64,000 bases of DNA from Pontiellaceae bacterium B12219 (GCA_029432795.1 JARNMJ010000014.1:1-64000), one strand, 5' to 3'. Shown: positions 43,845-53,366, counted from the first letter of the stretch. Program-made: numbers and translations. Notes: a model not told the origin generated them from the letters alone.

Positions 43845-45163
43845 TTCGACACCTCCTCGGTTTCAACAACCACATCATCGAAATAGCACGACTCTTCAGG
43901 AATTGAATCCGCGCGACGGCAAACCAACCGCACCGCTTCCTCCAGAATATCGATTCCTTTTTTAAGATTCTCTTTGGAAATAATAAGGGGACAAAGCAAT
44001 TTGATCACCTGATCATCCGCACCGCTGGTTTCAATGATGAGTCCCTGGCGGTAGGCCGCCTGACTGATCTGCCCGGCGAGATCGCCGTTCACGCAATTAA
44101 TCCCCTGAAACATGCCACGGCCTCGGGTGGTGAAATTTCCTTCACCGTATTTTTCAACAATGGTGTTCAGCCGTTCTTCAATATAGCGGCCTTTCTCCTG
44201 CACCTCTTTTTCAAAGGTATCATCGCTCCAATAGGTATCAATCGCCGCTTTGGCCGTGACAAAAGCCATATTGTTTCCTCGGAATGTACCGTTATGCTCA
44301 CCCGGCTTCCACTGGTCATACTCGGGTTTAATCAAAACCAGAGCAAAGGGAAGCCCATAACCGCTGAGCGATTTTGACAGCGTAACAATATCCGGTTTAA
44401 TTCCCGCTTCTTCAAAACTGAAAAAGTTTCCGGAACGCCCGTTGCCCGCCTGAATATCATCCACAATCAACAGCATGTCGTGTTTTCGGCAGACCTTTTC
44501 CAGGGCCTGCAGCCATTCGGCCGAACACGCATTGATGCCGCCTTCACCCTGAATACACTCTACAATGGCGGCGGCGGGTTTATCGATGCCGCTGCTGGAA
44601 TCGGACAGCATTTTGTCCATGTATTCGATCGTGTTCAGATCCTCGCCCATATAGCCGTCGTACGGCATCCGGCTGCTTCCGGTAAGGGTAACGCCTGCCG
44701 CACCGCGATGGTGCGAGTTTCCGGTACAGGCCAACGAACCCATGCTGACCCCATGGAATCCATTGGTGAATGAAATGATGTTGGTTCGACCACGATAATT
44801 ACGGGCAGCTTTCAGGGCCGCCTCCACCGAGTTTGTTCCGGTGGGACCGGTAAACATGACCATATAATCGAGATCACGAGGTTTAAGAATTTTTTCGTGG
44901 AAGGTTTCCAGAAAATCTTTTTTGGCCTCGGTGTGCAGATCCAGACTATGGGAAATTCCATCGCGCTCGATATATTCGAGCAGCTTTTCCTTCAACTTCG
45001 GGTTGTTGTGGCCGTAGTTCAGCGAGCCGGCGCCGGCCAGGAAGTCCAGATACTGATTGCCGTCGGCATCATAAATAAATTCGCCCTGGGCTTTATCAAA
45101 TACACGTGGAAAATTGCGGGCATAGCTTTGTACTTCAGATTCAATTTCATCGAATATTTTCAT
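43841..45163 (-). CDS. ectB: Diaminobutyrate-2-oxoglutarate aminotransferase
   Basis: 440 residues, class III PLP aminotransferase. [61 protein letters not shown], and PLP lysine in [10 protein letters not shown]. It makes L-2,4-diaminobutyrate from aspartate semialdehyde. The 4-bp overlaps with ectA and ectC indicate translational coupling. Confidence 0.96.
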   Translation of the reverse strand: MKIFDEIESEVQSYARNFPRVFDKAQGEFIYDADGNQYLDFLAGAGSLNYGHNNPKLKEKLLEYIERDGISHSLDLHTEAKKDFLETFHEKILKPRDLDYMVMFTGPTGTNSVEAALKAARNYRGRTNIISFTNGFHGVSMGSLACTGNSHHRGAAGVTLTGSSRMPYDGYMGEDLNTIEYMDKMLSDSSSGIDKPAAAIVECIQGEGGINACSAEWLQALEKVCRKHDMLLIVDDIQAGNGRSGNFFSFEEAGIKPDIVTLSKSLSGYGLPFALVLIKPEYDQWKPGEHNGTFRGNNMAFVTAKAAIDTYWSDDTFEKEVQEKGRYIEERLNTIVEKYGEGNFTTRGRGMFQGINCVNGDLAGQISQAAYRQGLIIETSGADDQVIKLLCPLIISKENLKKGIDILEEAVRLVCRRADSIPEESCYFDDVVVETEEVSK

Positions 45164-45678
45164 ATGAGTAACCTCGTTTTAATTTTGGGGATTGGGCCGA
45201 TTTGCCACAATTGCTCGGATTCATGTTCATGGTTAAAATGCTTTTGTTTATCAAAACCTTCCAGCAGCCGAACCGGGGCGGACAAGGTTTCCGCCAAACG
45301 GGAAAATAAATTCTGCGATGCTTTATTCGACGGGGTAATCGTGGTTTCGATGCAATTGACGGTCTGGCAAGCTGGACGTTCCTGCAGAGCGACAATCATG
45401 CGACTGGCCAGTCCCTGCCCCCGGGCCGATTCAGCCACGGCCACTTGCCAGATAAAAAGCGTATTCGGCTCGGTTGGTTTAAGATAGCCGCTGACAAAAC
45501 CCACGACTTCTTCGTTGGATTTCGCGGCAATACTGGTTTCATGAAAATGCGTACATTGCAGTAAATTGCAATACATTGAATTTTCGTCTAACGGAGGACA
45601 TGCTCGTATGAGGCGGTGAATCCGAAACCCGTCTGTCGGTTGCGGAGGTTCAATTTCAATCTCTGTTGCTATACTCAT
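45160..45678 (-). CDS. ectA: Diaminobutyrate acetyltransferase
   Basis: 172 residues, GNAT fold with acetyl-CoA loop [12 protein letters not shown] and LFIWQVAV. The N-terminal [20 protein letters not shown] and CTHFHETS segments are EctA-specific. It acetylates diaminobutyrate in the first committed ectoine step. AAGGAAAA precedes the ATG. The first gene of ectABC-symporter, divergent from the MarR-type regulator. Confidence 0.95.
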   Translation of the reverse strand: MSIATEIEIEPPQPTDGFRIHRLIRACPPLDENSMYCNLLQCTHFHETSIAAKSNEEVVGFVSGYLKPTEPNTLFIWQVAVAESARGQGLASRMIVALQERPACQTVNCIETTITPSNKASQNLFSRLAETLSAPVRLLEGFDKQKHFNHEHESEQLWQIGPIPKIKTRLLI

Positions 45679-45851
45679 TTTTCCTTGGGGTTGTGGTTTC
45701 AGGCAGATCGTTCCAGCGTGCTCGGAACGGAGGGCTTAATCCTCTTGGAAAGCCGACTCTCTGCCTTTAATCTATGCCGAATGAATTTATTTACCATATT
45801 GCAAATGAGGCCATTCGGACCTCAGAAGAGCAAGAAACCTACGGGAAGGGG

Positions 45852-45865
45852 CTTGTCTTGACAAG
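45852..45865. promoter_or_regulatory. Palindrome in the ect-marR intergenic region
   Basis: CTTGTCTTGACAAG: perfect 6-bp arms around TT, and it contains TTGACA, a -35-like hexamer toward the MarR gene. A good candidate operator for the EctR-like regulator, repressing its own gene and possibly ectA. Confidence 0.55.
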
Positions 45866-45923
45866 ATACTTTCACGTAGAACCTTTCCACATAGTATTAT
45901 TCTAACAGACAGGAAACACAATT

Positions 45924-46487
45924 ATGACAATTCAGCCGAATCCGAAAAACCAGGGCGCTTCTGATTTTTTTGAAAAATATGGTATTCGCGTTTTAAAATC
46001 ACTTCGCCGGATCATTCGATCCGTTGATATTCATTCCAAAAAACTGAACCATGAATACAATATTACAGCACCGCAGATGATCTGCCTTTACAGCCTGCAA
46101 AAACACGGCGTGATGACACAATCGGATCTGGCCAAAGACGTGGATCTGGGCATGAGTACCGTCAATGGCATCATTGACCGGTTGGAGGCCAAGAGCTGGA
46201 TCCGGCGGGAACGCGATGCCAAAGATCGGAGAAAGGTTTTTCTAGAACTCACCGAAAGTGGTGTCATGCAGGCCAATGAAGCCCCCGCACTTTTGCAGGA
46301 TCAGCTTTCCAATGCGCTGCAGGCACTGCCGGAACTGGAACAGGCGGCCATTGCCCTCTCGCTGGAACGCATTGTTGAATTGATGGGTGCCGGACACCTG
46401 GAAGCTTCGAGCAATTTAATACCAACCGACAAAATAACGGAACCCGCTTCGTCCCAAACCGGCAAAAACCCCACAGTGATCCCGTAA
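45924..46487 (+). CDS. MarR-family regulator of the ectoine operon (EctR1-like)
   Basis: 187 residues. Winged-helix MarR core: ITAPQMICLYSLQKHGVMTQSDLAKDVDLGMSTVNGIIDRLEAKSWIRRERDAKDRRKVFLELTESG. It is divergent from ectABC, the arrangement of EctR1 regulators that repress ectoine synthesis at low salinity in methylotrophs. The C-terminal ~35 residues are low-complexity. The mechanosensitive channel gene starts 4 bp after its stop, so both are one transcription unit. Confidence 0.87.
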   Translation: MTIQPNPKNQGASDFFEKYGIRVLKSLRRIIRSVDIHSKKLNHEYNITAPQMICLYSLQKHGVMTQSDLAKDVDLGMSTVNGIIDRLEAKSWIRRERDAKDRRKVFLELTESGVMQANEAPALLQDQLSNALQALPELEQAAIALSLERIVELMGAGHLEASSNLIPTDKITEPASSQTGKNPTVIP

Positions 46488-46491
46488 AATT

Positions 46492-47343
46492 ATGCCCCTT
46501 AAAATTGTTTATCTTCTCATCATCTCGATTCTGACTTTGCTGGTCGGGTGGTTAGCCGCTCGTAGATTACGAAAACTTCAGGAAAAGCGCACAGAACGAA
46601 TCCGCACAACCGATATCCCGGAATCGCTGCCTCAGTACGACACACCGAAAAATATAAAAAGAAAACAGATCAGCAGATTGGAATCCAGATTCAGCATTAC
46701 ACGCTGGTCTGTTTTACTTTCAATTTTCGGGTTTGGCGCAACCGTTGCTCTGCTTCCCTTTATCCGCCACATTTCCCCCACCCTTTTGCCCGTTATCATG
46801 GGGGTAACCTCCGTGATTATCGGCATTGCCGCAAAACCGTTTATTGAAAACATGATCTGTGGAATGGTGCTGTGTTACAGCAAGCTGGCTCGCATTGGTG
46901 ATACTGCACTGGTGGACGATGCCTACGGCGTTATTGAAGATGTCACCCTGACCCACTGCATTATCAAACGCTGGGATTCCTTGCGGTATGTCGTGCCGAA
47001 CAGTTCCATGATGACCAAAGAATTTGTAAACTATTCGCTGAACGACAATGAACGCTGGGTCATCGTGGAATTCTGGATTGACTATGCTGCGGATATTGAG
47101 GCCGTTGAAGCCATTGCCGTCGAAACGCCCAAAGAAAGTGAATACTTTGCCAATACCGAAGAACCACGTTTCTGGGTGGTTGAAACCGCGCAACAGGCGG
47201 TTAAATGCATGATTACCGCCTGGGCCACCTCCCCGGCAGAAGGCTGGATGCTTGGACACGACATTCGAAAGGCCCTGCTTCCCGAGCTTAAAAAACACAA
47301 TATTCACACCCATCAATATCGGCTGAATACGTCCGGATTCTAA
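46492..47343 (+). CDS. Small-conductance mechanosensitive channel (MscS family)
   Basis: 283 residues. Transmembrane helices at about 4-22, 75-95 and 100-125; the last (VTSVIIGIAAKPFIENMICGMVL) corresponds to the pore helix. A beta domain follows (RIGDTALVDDAYGVIEDVTLTHCIIKRWDSLRYVVPNSSM). It releases solutes such as ectoine on hypo-osmotic shock. Co-transcription with the ect regulator makes an osmotic-adaptation module: synthesis, import, control and release. Confidence 0.9.
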   Translation: MPLKIVYLLIISILTLLVGWLAARRLRKLQEKRTERIRTTDIPESLPQYDTPKNIKRKQISRLESRFSITRWSVLLSIFGFGATVALLPFIRHISPTLLPVIMGVTSVIIGIAAKPFIENMICGMVLCYSKLARIGDTALVDDAYGVIEDVTLTHCIIKRWDSLRYVVPNSSMMTKEFVNYSLNDNERWVIVEFWIDYAADIEAVEAIAVETPKESEYFANTEEPRFWVVETAQQAVKCMITAWATSPAEGWMLGHDIRKALLPELKKHNIHTHQYRLNTSGF

Positions 47344-47435
47344 GAGCACTCTCTTTTATAACGCGCCGATTAGGCTTTCCGCTGATGCGCGGCGGGCACA
47401 CAGGTTTCGTACCAAAAAACCTTAAATTCAACCCG

Positions 47436-47450
47436 TTCCAATCTCTGGAG
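47436..47450. repeat. Near-match to the dispersed palindrome
   Basis: TTCCAATCTCTGGAG, intergenic, between the convergent MscS and DUF1266 genes. One arm base differs from the copies at 34570 and 35407. Confidence 0.45.
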
Positions 47451-47509
47451 CATTTTATTCCACAGTCTGCCGTTCATCCGAGAGGAATACCGCTTCGGGA
47501 AAAGAAACT

Positions 47510-48988
47510 TCATTCCTGCAGGAGCAGTCCGGTGCGTATCTCGCAACGAAGCTTTTTAAATTCTTCCGGAATACTCAAGGGATCATAATTATCGCGTTCC
47601 CGCATATTCAACCGCTCCCATGCATTCAATCCATGCCACGCCTCATCCCAGCGCTCGGCCTTCATCAGCACCCGCACCAGCGTGTCAAAATGCGCATGAA
47701 CATACTGCTTGTAAACTCCTGCATAAGCCAGTTCCACGGCCCGGTCCGCATCCCAGACTTCATCATATTCAAACATCAGCCAGGCCTCTCCGTTTTCGGA
47801 AAAAGTCGAGCCGTGCTGCGTCGCCTTCTGATACAGCTCCATGGCCTTCTGCAGATCCTGCTCAACGCCCTCGCCTTCGTGATATAACATCGCAAGGTTG
47901 AGCAGTCCCATGGGACTCCCCTGCTCTGCGGCGCGCGTCCAGTATTCAAATGCCTGATCCAGATCCTGCTCAACACCTTCGCCGGCATAATACGCCATGC
48001 CGACCTCCAGCAGGCAGTCCGTGTTATTCAGCGCAGCACCCTGCCGATAAAGCTCAAGAGATTTCTGAGTATTCCGTTTAATCCCGGGGCGGCCATAGGA
48101 ATAGATATCGCCGAGCCAATCACATGCATACCCCCGGGAAAGGGCCGAGCCCTCATGAACGGCCTGTTGCAAAACCTGTTCCGCTTTTAGCGGCATGTCA
48201 TACACGGCATAAAACGCACCTAAATAACAGAGTTGCGTTTCAGGCACCTCCTCTTTCTCGCCCTCGCTGGCCGTCAGATCCAGATTCCAATCAAGATTCG
48301 TCCACGGGCTGTATTCATTGTGCGTCAGCCAATACACCGCCTCCTGATACAAAACCTGATTCTCCGCGCTTTCAGTACCCGACCAGAACTGACGCCCCAA
48401 CAGAAAACTTTCCCCCATTTCCGACCACGAGTCATATGCCTGCTGCACCTCAATGGCAGCCGGCATAATCCATTCCCACGCCTCATCCGGTTTCAAATAT
48501 CCGCAGGCCACCCCCCACCGGACCAGCGAAACCAAACGGGCCATATCCCAGCCCACCAACGAAACCGGATTCTGCTCATCCGAATGGGTCTTCACAAAGT
48601 CGACGCGGTTCAGATAGCTCCACGACTGATCTTTCTTGGTGATGCTATCCCGAATGTCCAACACCCATTCCGGCCACTTCTGCCGTTCCCGTCTGATTTT
48701 ATTAAACCGAGCGCGATGTCCTTTATCCTTCAGCATCTGCAAGGTATCAATGAGATCCTTGGACGATGCAATATCCCACCAATAACGAAGCAGCCCTTTC
48801 TGGGCATCAACTTCCAGCTCCTCATTCACCATACCCGTCAACGAAAACAGATCCTCATTATTCCGATAGGTCAGCACCGCCGCCGTCGCCAGTCCCCACT
48901 GCTTCTGCTCGGCGGTATAGTTCAGCTCTTCGGCCTGAACCAATGGAAGCACAACCAACAACCCTAAAATCAGTCTACATAAAATCAT
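47510..48988 (-). CDS. Exported DUF1266 / Sel1-repeat protein
   Basis: 492 residues with a signal peptide ending VQA. N-terminal half is DUF1266-like: LLRYWWDIASSKDLIDTLQMLKDKGHRARF, VGWDMARLVSLVRWGVACGYLKPDEAWEWI, and a Trp-rich WSEMGESFLLGRQFW. C-terminal half has Sel1/TPR-like repeats (GYACDWLGDIYSYG, CLLEVGMAYYAGEGVEQDLD, GLLNLAMLYHEGEGVEQDLQ), usually protein-protein interaction surfaces. No partner is evident in the neighbourhood. Function unknown. Confidence 0.78.
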   Translation of the reverse strand: MILCRLILGLLVVLPLVQAEELNYTAEQKQWGLATAAVLTYRNNEDLFSLTGMVNEELEVDAQKGLLRYWWDIASSKDLIDTLQMLKDKGHRARFNKIRRERQKWPEWVLDIRDSITKKDQSWSYLNRVDFVKTHSDEQNPVSLVGWDMARLVSLVRWGVACGYLKPDEAWEWIMPAAIEVQQAYDSWSEMGESFLLGRQFWSGTESAENQVLYQEAVYWLTHNEYSPWTNLDWNLDLTASEGEKEEVPETQLCYLGAFYAVYDMPLKAEQVLQQAVHEGSALSRGYACDWLGDIYSYGRPGIKRNTQKSLELYRQGAALNNTDCLLEVGMAYYAGEGVEQDLDQAFEYWTRAAEQGSPMGLLNLAMLYHEGEGVEQDLQKAMELYQKATQHGSTFSENGEAWLMFEYDEVWDADRAVELAYAGVYKQYVHAHFDTLVRVLMKAERWDEAWHGLNAWERLNMRERDNYDPLSIPEEFKKLRCEIRTGLLLQE

Positions 48989-49043
48989 GTTTTCAAATTA
49001 TCAAAAGATTGAAACCGAAGCCACTTGTTCCTAAAGTTCTTCC

Positions 49044-49874
49044 ATGAGCACACTCCTTAATCCGACCACACTCGCATCCGCCGCAACGGCATTAAAATCC
49101 ATCTGGCCCGAAGCTAAACCCAAAGCCGGACTCGTCCTCGGCTCCGGCTGGGCCGAAGCCGTCTCGGGCTTCCAGGGTCAGGAATGTTCCTACGAACAAA
49201 TTCCCGGCTTTGGAAAACCCGGTGTAATGGGCCATGCCGGCAAACTCCTCGCCACCGAAATCGACGGCATGGAAGTCTTCATTTTTCAGGGCCGGCGGCA
49301 CTGGTACGAAGGCGAAGGCTGGACGCCGGTTATTCTCCCGATTTATCTGCTTAATGCCATGGGGGCCGATACCGTGCTGCTCACCAATGCTTCCGGCGGA
49401 ATTCGAGACGATCTCGGGCCGGGTTCGCTGATGGCGATCTCCGATCACATCAACATGCTCGGCTCCAACCCGCTCATCGGCCCGCATCATCCAACCCTTG
49501 GAACCCGCTTTCCCGATCAATCCGAGGTCTACCGAAAACCGCTGCGCGAAAAACTGCTGAACGCCGGAGCCGATGCCGAAGGGGTCTACATCGCCACCTC
49601 CGGTCCGACCTTCGAAACCCCTGCCGAAATCAATCAGTACAAAGCCATGGGCGCCGACGCCGTCGGCATGTCCACCGTGCCCGAAGCCATCGTGGCCAAT
49701 GCCATGGGCATGCAGGTGGCCGGCCTATCCTGCGTCTGCAACTGGGCCGCCGGCATCAGCAAAGTCCCGCTCACCCACGAAGACGTCAACGAAACTGCAG
49801 CCGCCACCATGCCCCGCATGAAATCAGTCCTCACCAACTTCCTCAAGACGCTCGCCGGGGAGGGCCGGCAGTGA
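49044..49874 (+). CDS. punA: Purine nucleoside phosphorylase
   Basis: 276 residues, trimeric PNP/MTAP family. LVLGSGWAEAV, IPGFGKPGVMGHAGKL, GRRHWYEG, LTNASGGIRDDL, SGPTFETPAEI and GADAVGMSTVPEAIVANAMG supply the phosphate and nucleoside sites. Cleaves purine nucleosides with phosphate to base and (deoxy)ribose-1-phosphate. Cytidine deaminase follows 73 bp downstream, a salvage pair. Confidence 0.94.
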   Translation: MSTLLNPTTLASAATALKSIWPEAKPKAGLVLGSGWAEAVSGFQGQECSYEQIPGFGKPGVMGHAGKLLATEIDGMEVFIFQGRRHWYEGEGWTPVILPIYLLNAMGADTVLLTNASGGIRDDLGPGSLMAISDHINMLGSNPLIGPHHPTLGTRFPDQSEVYRKPLREKLLNAGADAEGVYIATSGPTFETPAEINQYKAMGADAVGMSTVPEAIVANAMGMQVAGLSCVCNWAAGISKVPLTHEDVNETAAATMPRMKSVLTNFLKTLAGEGRQ

Positions 49875-49947
49875 GAGATCAAACATTCTGAAAAGCTCAT
49901 TTTAATATTTCTGACCCTAATTTTTCTGTCTACCCACAAGGACGATT

Positions 49948-50343
49948 ATGAAACCTGCCCATTTAATTTCCGCCGCGTTCCAGGCATTGGAAAACGCGCA
50001 TGCGCCCTATTCCGGCTATCAGGTGGGTGCCGCTCTGCTCTGCGAAGACGGAACGGTGTTTTCCGGATGCAATGTTGAAAATGCATCCTACGGGCTCACT
50101 AACTGCGCCGAACGCACTGCCCTTTTTTCAGCGATCGCGGCCGGATACCGAAACTTTACCGCAATTGCAATTTCCGCGTCAAAAGAGCCGGCCCCCTTTC
50201 CCTGCGGTGCCTGCCGACAGGTGATGGCCGAATTCTGTGCCCCCGATTTCCCGGTCTATATTGCCGAAGGTCCGGGGTTTAAAACCGCCACGCTCGGCGA
50301 ACTGCTGCCCCACTCCTTCAACCTCGGAGATTCCAATGCCTAA
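49948..50343 (+). CDS. cdd: Cytidine deaminase
   Basis: 131 residues. Zinc site CAE (NCAERTALFSAI) and PCGACRQVMAEF; substrate motif AHAPYSGYQVGAALLCEDG and GCNVENASYG. Homotetrameric CDD type by length. Converts cytidine and deoxycytidine to uridine forms. GGACGATT precedes the ATG. Its end overlaps sixA by 8 bp. The dispersed palindrome encodes FQALE in the N-terminal helix. Confidence 0.95.
   Translation: MKPAHLISAAFQALENAHAPYSGYQVGAALLCEDGTVFSGCNVENASYGLTNCAERTALFSAIAAGYRNFTAIAISASKEPAPFPCGACRQVMAEFCAPDFPVYIAEGPGFKTATLGELLPHSFNLGDSNA
49978..49992. repeat. 15-bp dispersed palindrome, copy 16
   Basis: TTCCAGGCATTGGAA in cdd; frame gives FQALE. Confidence 0.72.
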
Positions 50344-50818
50344 AACGCTCTATTTAGTCCGTCATGCAAAATCCGACTGGGACAACGCCCTCGCCGACTT
50401 CAACCGCCCGCTGAACAAACGTGGTTTTCGGGATGCCCCGGAAATGGGCCGACGGTTTAAAGCGCGCCATGCACTCCCCGATCAGATCATCTGCAGTCCG
50501 GCAAAACGGGCTTTCCAAACTCTGGAACACCTTGATCTGGGCGTACCCCATATACGGTTTGAAGAAAGCATCTACGAAGCATCGACCGAAACCCTTTTCC
50601 GGATTATCCAATCGCTGGAAAACTCGATCGATTCCGCTATGCTCATTGGCCACAATCCTGCCATGACCTGGCTGGCGAGCCACTTAACCCACACCGTAAT
50701 CGCCAACCTGCCAACCTGCGCAATCGTGGCGCTGGAACTTCCTTCCAACCAGTGGAACGAAATCGGAGAAACCCCGCTTAAACTGCTGTACCTCGACTAT
50801 CCGAAAAAGACGGACTAA
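50336..50818 (+). CDS. sixA: SixA-type phosphohistidine phosphatase
   Basis: 160 residues, histidine phosphatase family. LVRHAKSDWD at the N-terminus carries the catalytic RHG-like motif as RHA, and IGHNPAMTWLA holds the second histidine. SixA enzymes remove phosphate from His of phosphorelay/PTS proteins. The ATG at 50336 overlaps the end of cdd and has GGAG 5-6 nt upstream. Contains one perfect dispersed palindrome (FQTLE), one near-match (IQSLE at 50606) and one with a non-standard core (50743). Confidence 0.88.
   Translation: MPKTLYLVRHAKSDWDNALADFNRPLNKRGFRDAPEMGRRFKARHALPDQIICSPAKRAFQTLEHLDLGVPHIRFEESIYEASTETLFRIIQSLENSIDSAMLIGHNPAMTWLASHLTHTVIANLPTCAIVALELPSNQWNEIGETPLKLLYLDYPKKTD
50513..50527. 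repeat. 15-bp dispersed palindrome, copy 17
   Basis: TTCCAAACTCTGGAA in sixA; frame gives FQTLE. Confidence 0.72.
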
Positions 50819-50857
50819 TTCCTTAAGGAGTGCGCGTTTTTTTTCAGTTTAAAAAAT

Positions 50858-50886
50858 AAAGGGCGGCCCGAAAGCCGCCCTTTTAA
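50858..50886. terminator. Bidirectional rho-independent terminator
   Basis: AAAGGGCGGC / GCCGCCCTTT with a 6-nt loop and T-runs on both strands, between sixA and the convergent ahcY. Confidence 0.92.
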
Positions 50887-50905
50887 TTTTCAAACGCCGG
50901 AACGT

Positions 50906-52357
50906 TTAATAGCGATAATGCTCGGGCTTGAACGGCCCGGTTTTCTTGATGCCCAGATATTTCGCCTGCTTGTTGGTGAGAACATCCAGCTTCACACCGA
51001 TCTTTTCGAGATGCAGGCGGGCGACCTCTTCGTCGAGCAGTTTCGGCAGCACATACACGCCGATCGGATACTTGCCCGGGTTGCAGTAGAGCTCCATCTG
51101 CGCCAGTACCTGGTTGGTAAAGCTGTTGGACATCACGAAGCTCGGATGACCCGTTGCGCACCCCAGATTCACCAAACGGCCTTCAGCCAGCAGGATGATG
51201 CTTTTGCCATTCGGCATGGTGATCTTGTCGACCTGCGGTTTAATGTTGGTCCACTTATATTTCTTCATCTTTTCAACCTGAATTTCAGAATCGAAGTGGC
51301 CGATGTTACAGACGATTGCCATATCTTTCATCTTCTTCATGTGGCGCTCGGTGATGACATCGCAGTTACCGGTGGTGGTCACAAACACATCACCCAGCAG
51401 TGCAGCCTCGTCCATGTTTACAACTTCATAACCTTCCATAGCCGCCTGCAGAGCACAGATCGGATCGATTTCGGTTACGAGCACACGGCCCCCCTGACCG
51501 GAAAGCGACTGCGCGCAGCCTTTACCCACATCACCGTAACCGGCAACCACAGCCACCTTGCCGGAGAGCATCACATCGGTCGCACGCATAATGGCATCAA
51601 CGAGTGAGTGACGGCAGCCGTAGAGATTGTCGAATTTGGATTTCGTGACAGAGTCATTTACGTTAAAGGCCGGGAAAAGCAATTCGCCCTTTTCTTCGAG
51701 CTGATACAGACGGTGAACGCCCGTGGTGGTTTCTTCGGATACCCCGAGAATATCTTTAGCGATACGCGAGAAACGGTTGGGATCTTTTTTCAGTGCTTTT
51801 TTCAACTGCGCCAGGAATACGGCTTCTTCTTCGCTTCCCGGTTTTTTATCGAGAACGCTCGGATCTTTTTCCGCCTTTACACCCATCTGAACAAACATGG
51901 TGGCATCACCGCCGTCGTCAAGAATCACATTCGGTCCCAGTCCGTTGCCCCAGTCGAGAATGCGGTCGGTATATTCCCAATACTCTTCCAGCGACTCTCC
52001 TTTAACCGCGAAAACCGGAGTTCCCTTTTTCGCAACAGCCGCTGCAGCGTGGTCCTGTGTGGAGAAAATATTGCAGCTGGCCCAACGTACTTTTGCACCG
52101 AGCGCCTGCAGCGTTTCAATCAGCATCGCAGTCTGAATAGTCATGTGCAGCGAACCGGTGATGCGCGCGCCCTTCAGCGGCTTTTCTTTTCCATATTTTT
52201 CGCGCAGCGCCATCAGTCCCGGCATTTCGTATTCGGCCAATTCCAGTTCCTTGCGTCCGAATTCAGCCAGGCCGATATCGGCAATCACATAATCCTGCAC
52301 TTTTTTAGTCGCCGCTTTTTTCGCGGTCTTCTTTGTTGCTTTCTTTTTTCCAGCCAT
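50906..52357 (-). CDS. ahcY: Adenosylhomocysteinase
   Basis: 483 residues. A Lys/Ala-rich N-terminal tail ([19 protein letters not shown]) precedes the standard SAHase: [37 protein letters not shown], the NAD-binding [13 protein letters not shown], and C-terminal [21 protein letters not shown] ending PEHYRY. Hydrolyses S-adenosylhomocysteine to adenosine and homocysteine. It includes the ~40-residue insertion ([23 protein letters not shown]) of the bacterial long form. The start codon lies within a dispersed palindrome. It follows the ArsR-methyltransferase regulator by 60 bp on the same strand. Confidence 0.96.
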   Translation of the reverse strand: MAGKKKATKKTAKKAATKKVQDYVIADIGLAEFGRKELELAEYEMPGLMALREKYGKEKPLKGARITGSLHMTIQTAMLIETLQALGAKVRWASCNIFSTQDHAAAAVAKKGTPVFAVKGESLEEYWEYTDRILDWGNGLGPNVILDDGGDATMFVQMGVKAEKDPSVLDKKPGSEEEAVFLAQLKKALKKDPNRFSRIAKDILGVSEETTTGVHRLYQLEEKGELLFPAFNVNDSVTKSKFDNLYGCRHSLVDAIMRATDVMLSGKVAVVAGYGDVGKGCAQSLSGQGGRVLVTEIDPICALQAAMEGYEVVNMDEAALLGDVFVTTTGNCDVITERHMKKMKDMAIVCNIGHFDSEIQVEKMKKYKWTNIKPQVDKITMPNGKSIILLAEGRLVNLGCATGHPSFVMSNSFTNQVLAQMELYCNPGKYPIGVYVLPKLLDEEVARLHLEKIGVKLDVLTNKQAKYLGIKKTGPFKPEHYRY

Positions 52358-52362
52358 TGGAA
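52348..52362. repeat. 15-bp dispersed palindrome, copy 18, over the ahcY start
   Basis: TTCCAGCCATTGGAA; on the coding strand the ATG of ahcY (52357-52355) is in its core and MAGK is encoded by its right half. It sits in the ribosome-binding region. Confidence 0.75.
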
Positions 52363-52417
52363 GTCTCCTTCATTAGTTAATGGGGTTCGTTTTTCTTCGA
52401 GAATACTGACAAACAGA

Positions 52418-53347
52418 TTACCGTTTTTTTCCTACAACAATTAAAACCGACAGATCGGGCGTGGATCCGGGCAGCGAATCAATCACGTTCGGCTCAATCC
52501 CCGCGCCGCCCAGCCATTCACGGATTTCAATCGGATCAAAGCCCAGCCACTGGTCGGCCCACTCTTCACGCGTCCATTCATGTTCATGCCGCACCAGATC
52601 GAGAATCACCAATTGACCGCCGGTCTTCAAACCCGCGGCCGCCGAACGCAAAACCTCTTCGGGGTTCGATGTGTGATGCAGCGACTGGCTGATGAATATC
52701 GCATCAAACGCTTCACCGCTCAGCTTCAGGTTTTCCAGATTGCCCACCCGCAGATCCATCCGGTCGCGGACGTTCTGCTCTTTCGCCCGCTCAGAAACAA
52801 GGCGCAGCATTTTTTCCGATTGATCAAAAGCCACCACTTCATCTGCAAAGCGGGCAAGCAGCAGCGTCAGAGCGCCTTCACCGCAACCGAGGTCGGCCAC
52901 GCGTTTACCGCAAAATCCGGCCGCAAGACCGGCGGCCAGCGCCTGCCAACCGCCACCGGGCTCCATAAGCGATCCATAGCGGCCTGCAATTTCATCAAAA
53001 AATTCGCGGCTTCTTTTACGGCGCAGATCGAGCACCCGTTCCACCGCTGCGGCATCGCGGTTCGCCACAGAAATTTCCTTGAGACGACCGTTGAGAATCT
53101 GGGCAAAAGCGGCATCGCGAAACAACTCACCGCGATTGTAAAAAACCGAGGTGCCGTCACGCCGGGAAGACACCAGCCCCGCTTCGCGCATGGGTTTCAG
53201 ATGCCGACTCACCGAAGATTGCGGCATTTCCAATGCCTGAACCAGCTCCGCCACAGAAAGTTCCGCCTGATCCACCGACCGCAGAATCCGCAGCCGGCCC
53301 TCATCCGCCAATGCTTTAAAAATGTCTAAAATATCACTCATATCCAT
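52418..53347 (-). CDS. ArsR-type regulator fused to SAM methyltransferase (SahR-like)
   Basis: 309 residues from the ATG at 53347. Winged-helix ArsR domain (about 1-95; ALADEGRLRILRSVDQAELSVAELVQALEMPQSSVSRHLKPMREAGLV) followed by a class I methyltransferase domain (about 120-305; VADLGCGEGALTLLLARFADEVVAFDQS). Upstream of ahcY in the same operon. In proteobacteria the ArsR regulator SahR responds to S-adenosylhomocysteine next to ahcY. Here the methyltransferase fold could be the SAM/SAH-sensing domain (inference). A palindrome directly before the start is a candidate autoregulatory site. The longer frame from 53392 would translate through that palindrome and lacks a ribosome site. Confidence 0.85.
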   Translation of the reverse strand: MDMSDILDIFKALADEGRLRILRSVDQAELSVAELVQALEMPQSSVSRHLKPMREAGLVSSRRDGTSVFYNRGELFRDAAFAQILNGRLKEISVANRDAAAVERVLDLRRKRSREFFDEIAGRYGSLMEPGGGWQALAAGLAAGFCGKRVADLGCGEGALTLLLARFADEVVAFDQSEKMLRLVSERAKEQNVRDRMDLRVGNLENLKLSGEAFDAIFISQSLHHTSNPEEVLRSAAAGLKTGGQLVILDLVRHEHEWTREEWADQWLGFDPIEIREWLGGAGIEPNVIDSLPGSTPDLSVLIVVGKKR

Positions 53348-53348
53348 A

Positions 53349-53366
53349 TATCCGAATTTCCGGATA
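53349..53366 (-). promoter_or_regulatory. Palindrome at the SahR-like start: candidate ArsR operator
   Basis: TATCCG-AATTTC-CGGATA, perfect 6-bp arms, ending 1-2 bp before the chosen start codon and overlapping its ribosome-binding region. Typical size and symmetry for an ArsR-family operator; binding would block the sahR-ahcY operon. Confidence 0.55.

Noticed and set aside
49201-49215. TTCCCGGCTTTGGAA in punA as a palindrome copy
   Set aside because: It encodes the conserved IPGF substrate motif of purine nucleoside phosphorylases, so protein constraint explains it.
50743-50757. TTCCAACCAGTGGAA in sixA as a dispersed palindrome
   Set aside because: Exact arms but a G at the core position that is otherwise always a pyrimidine; left out of the main list as ambiguous.
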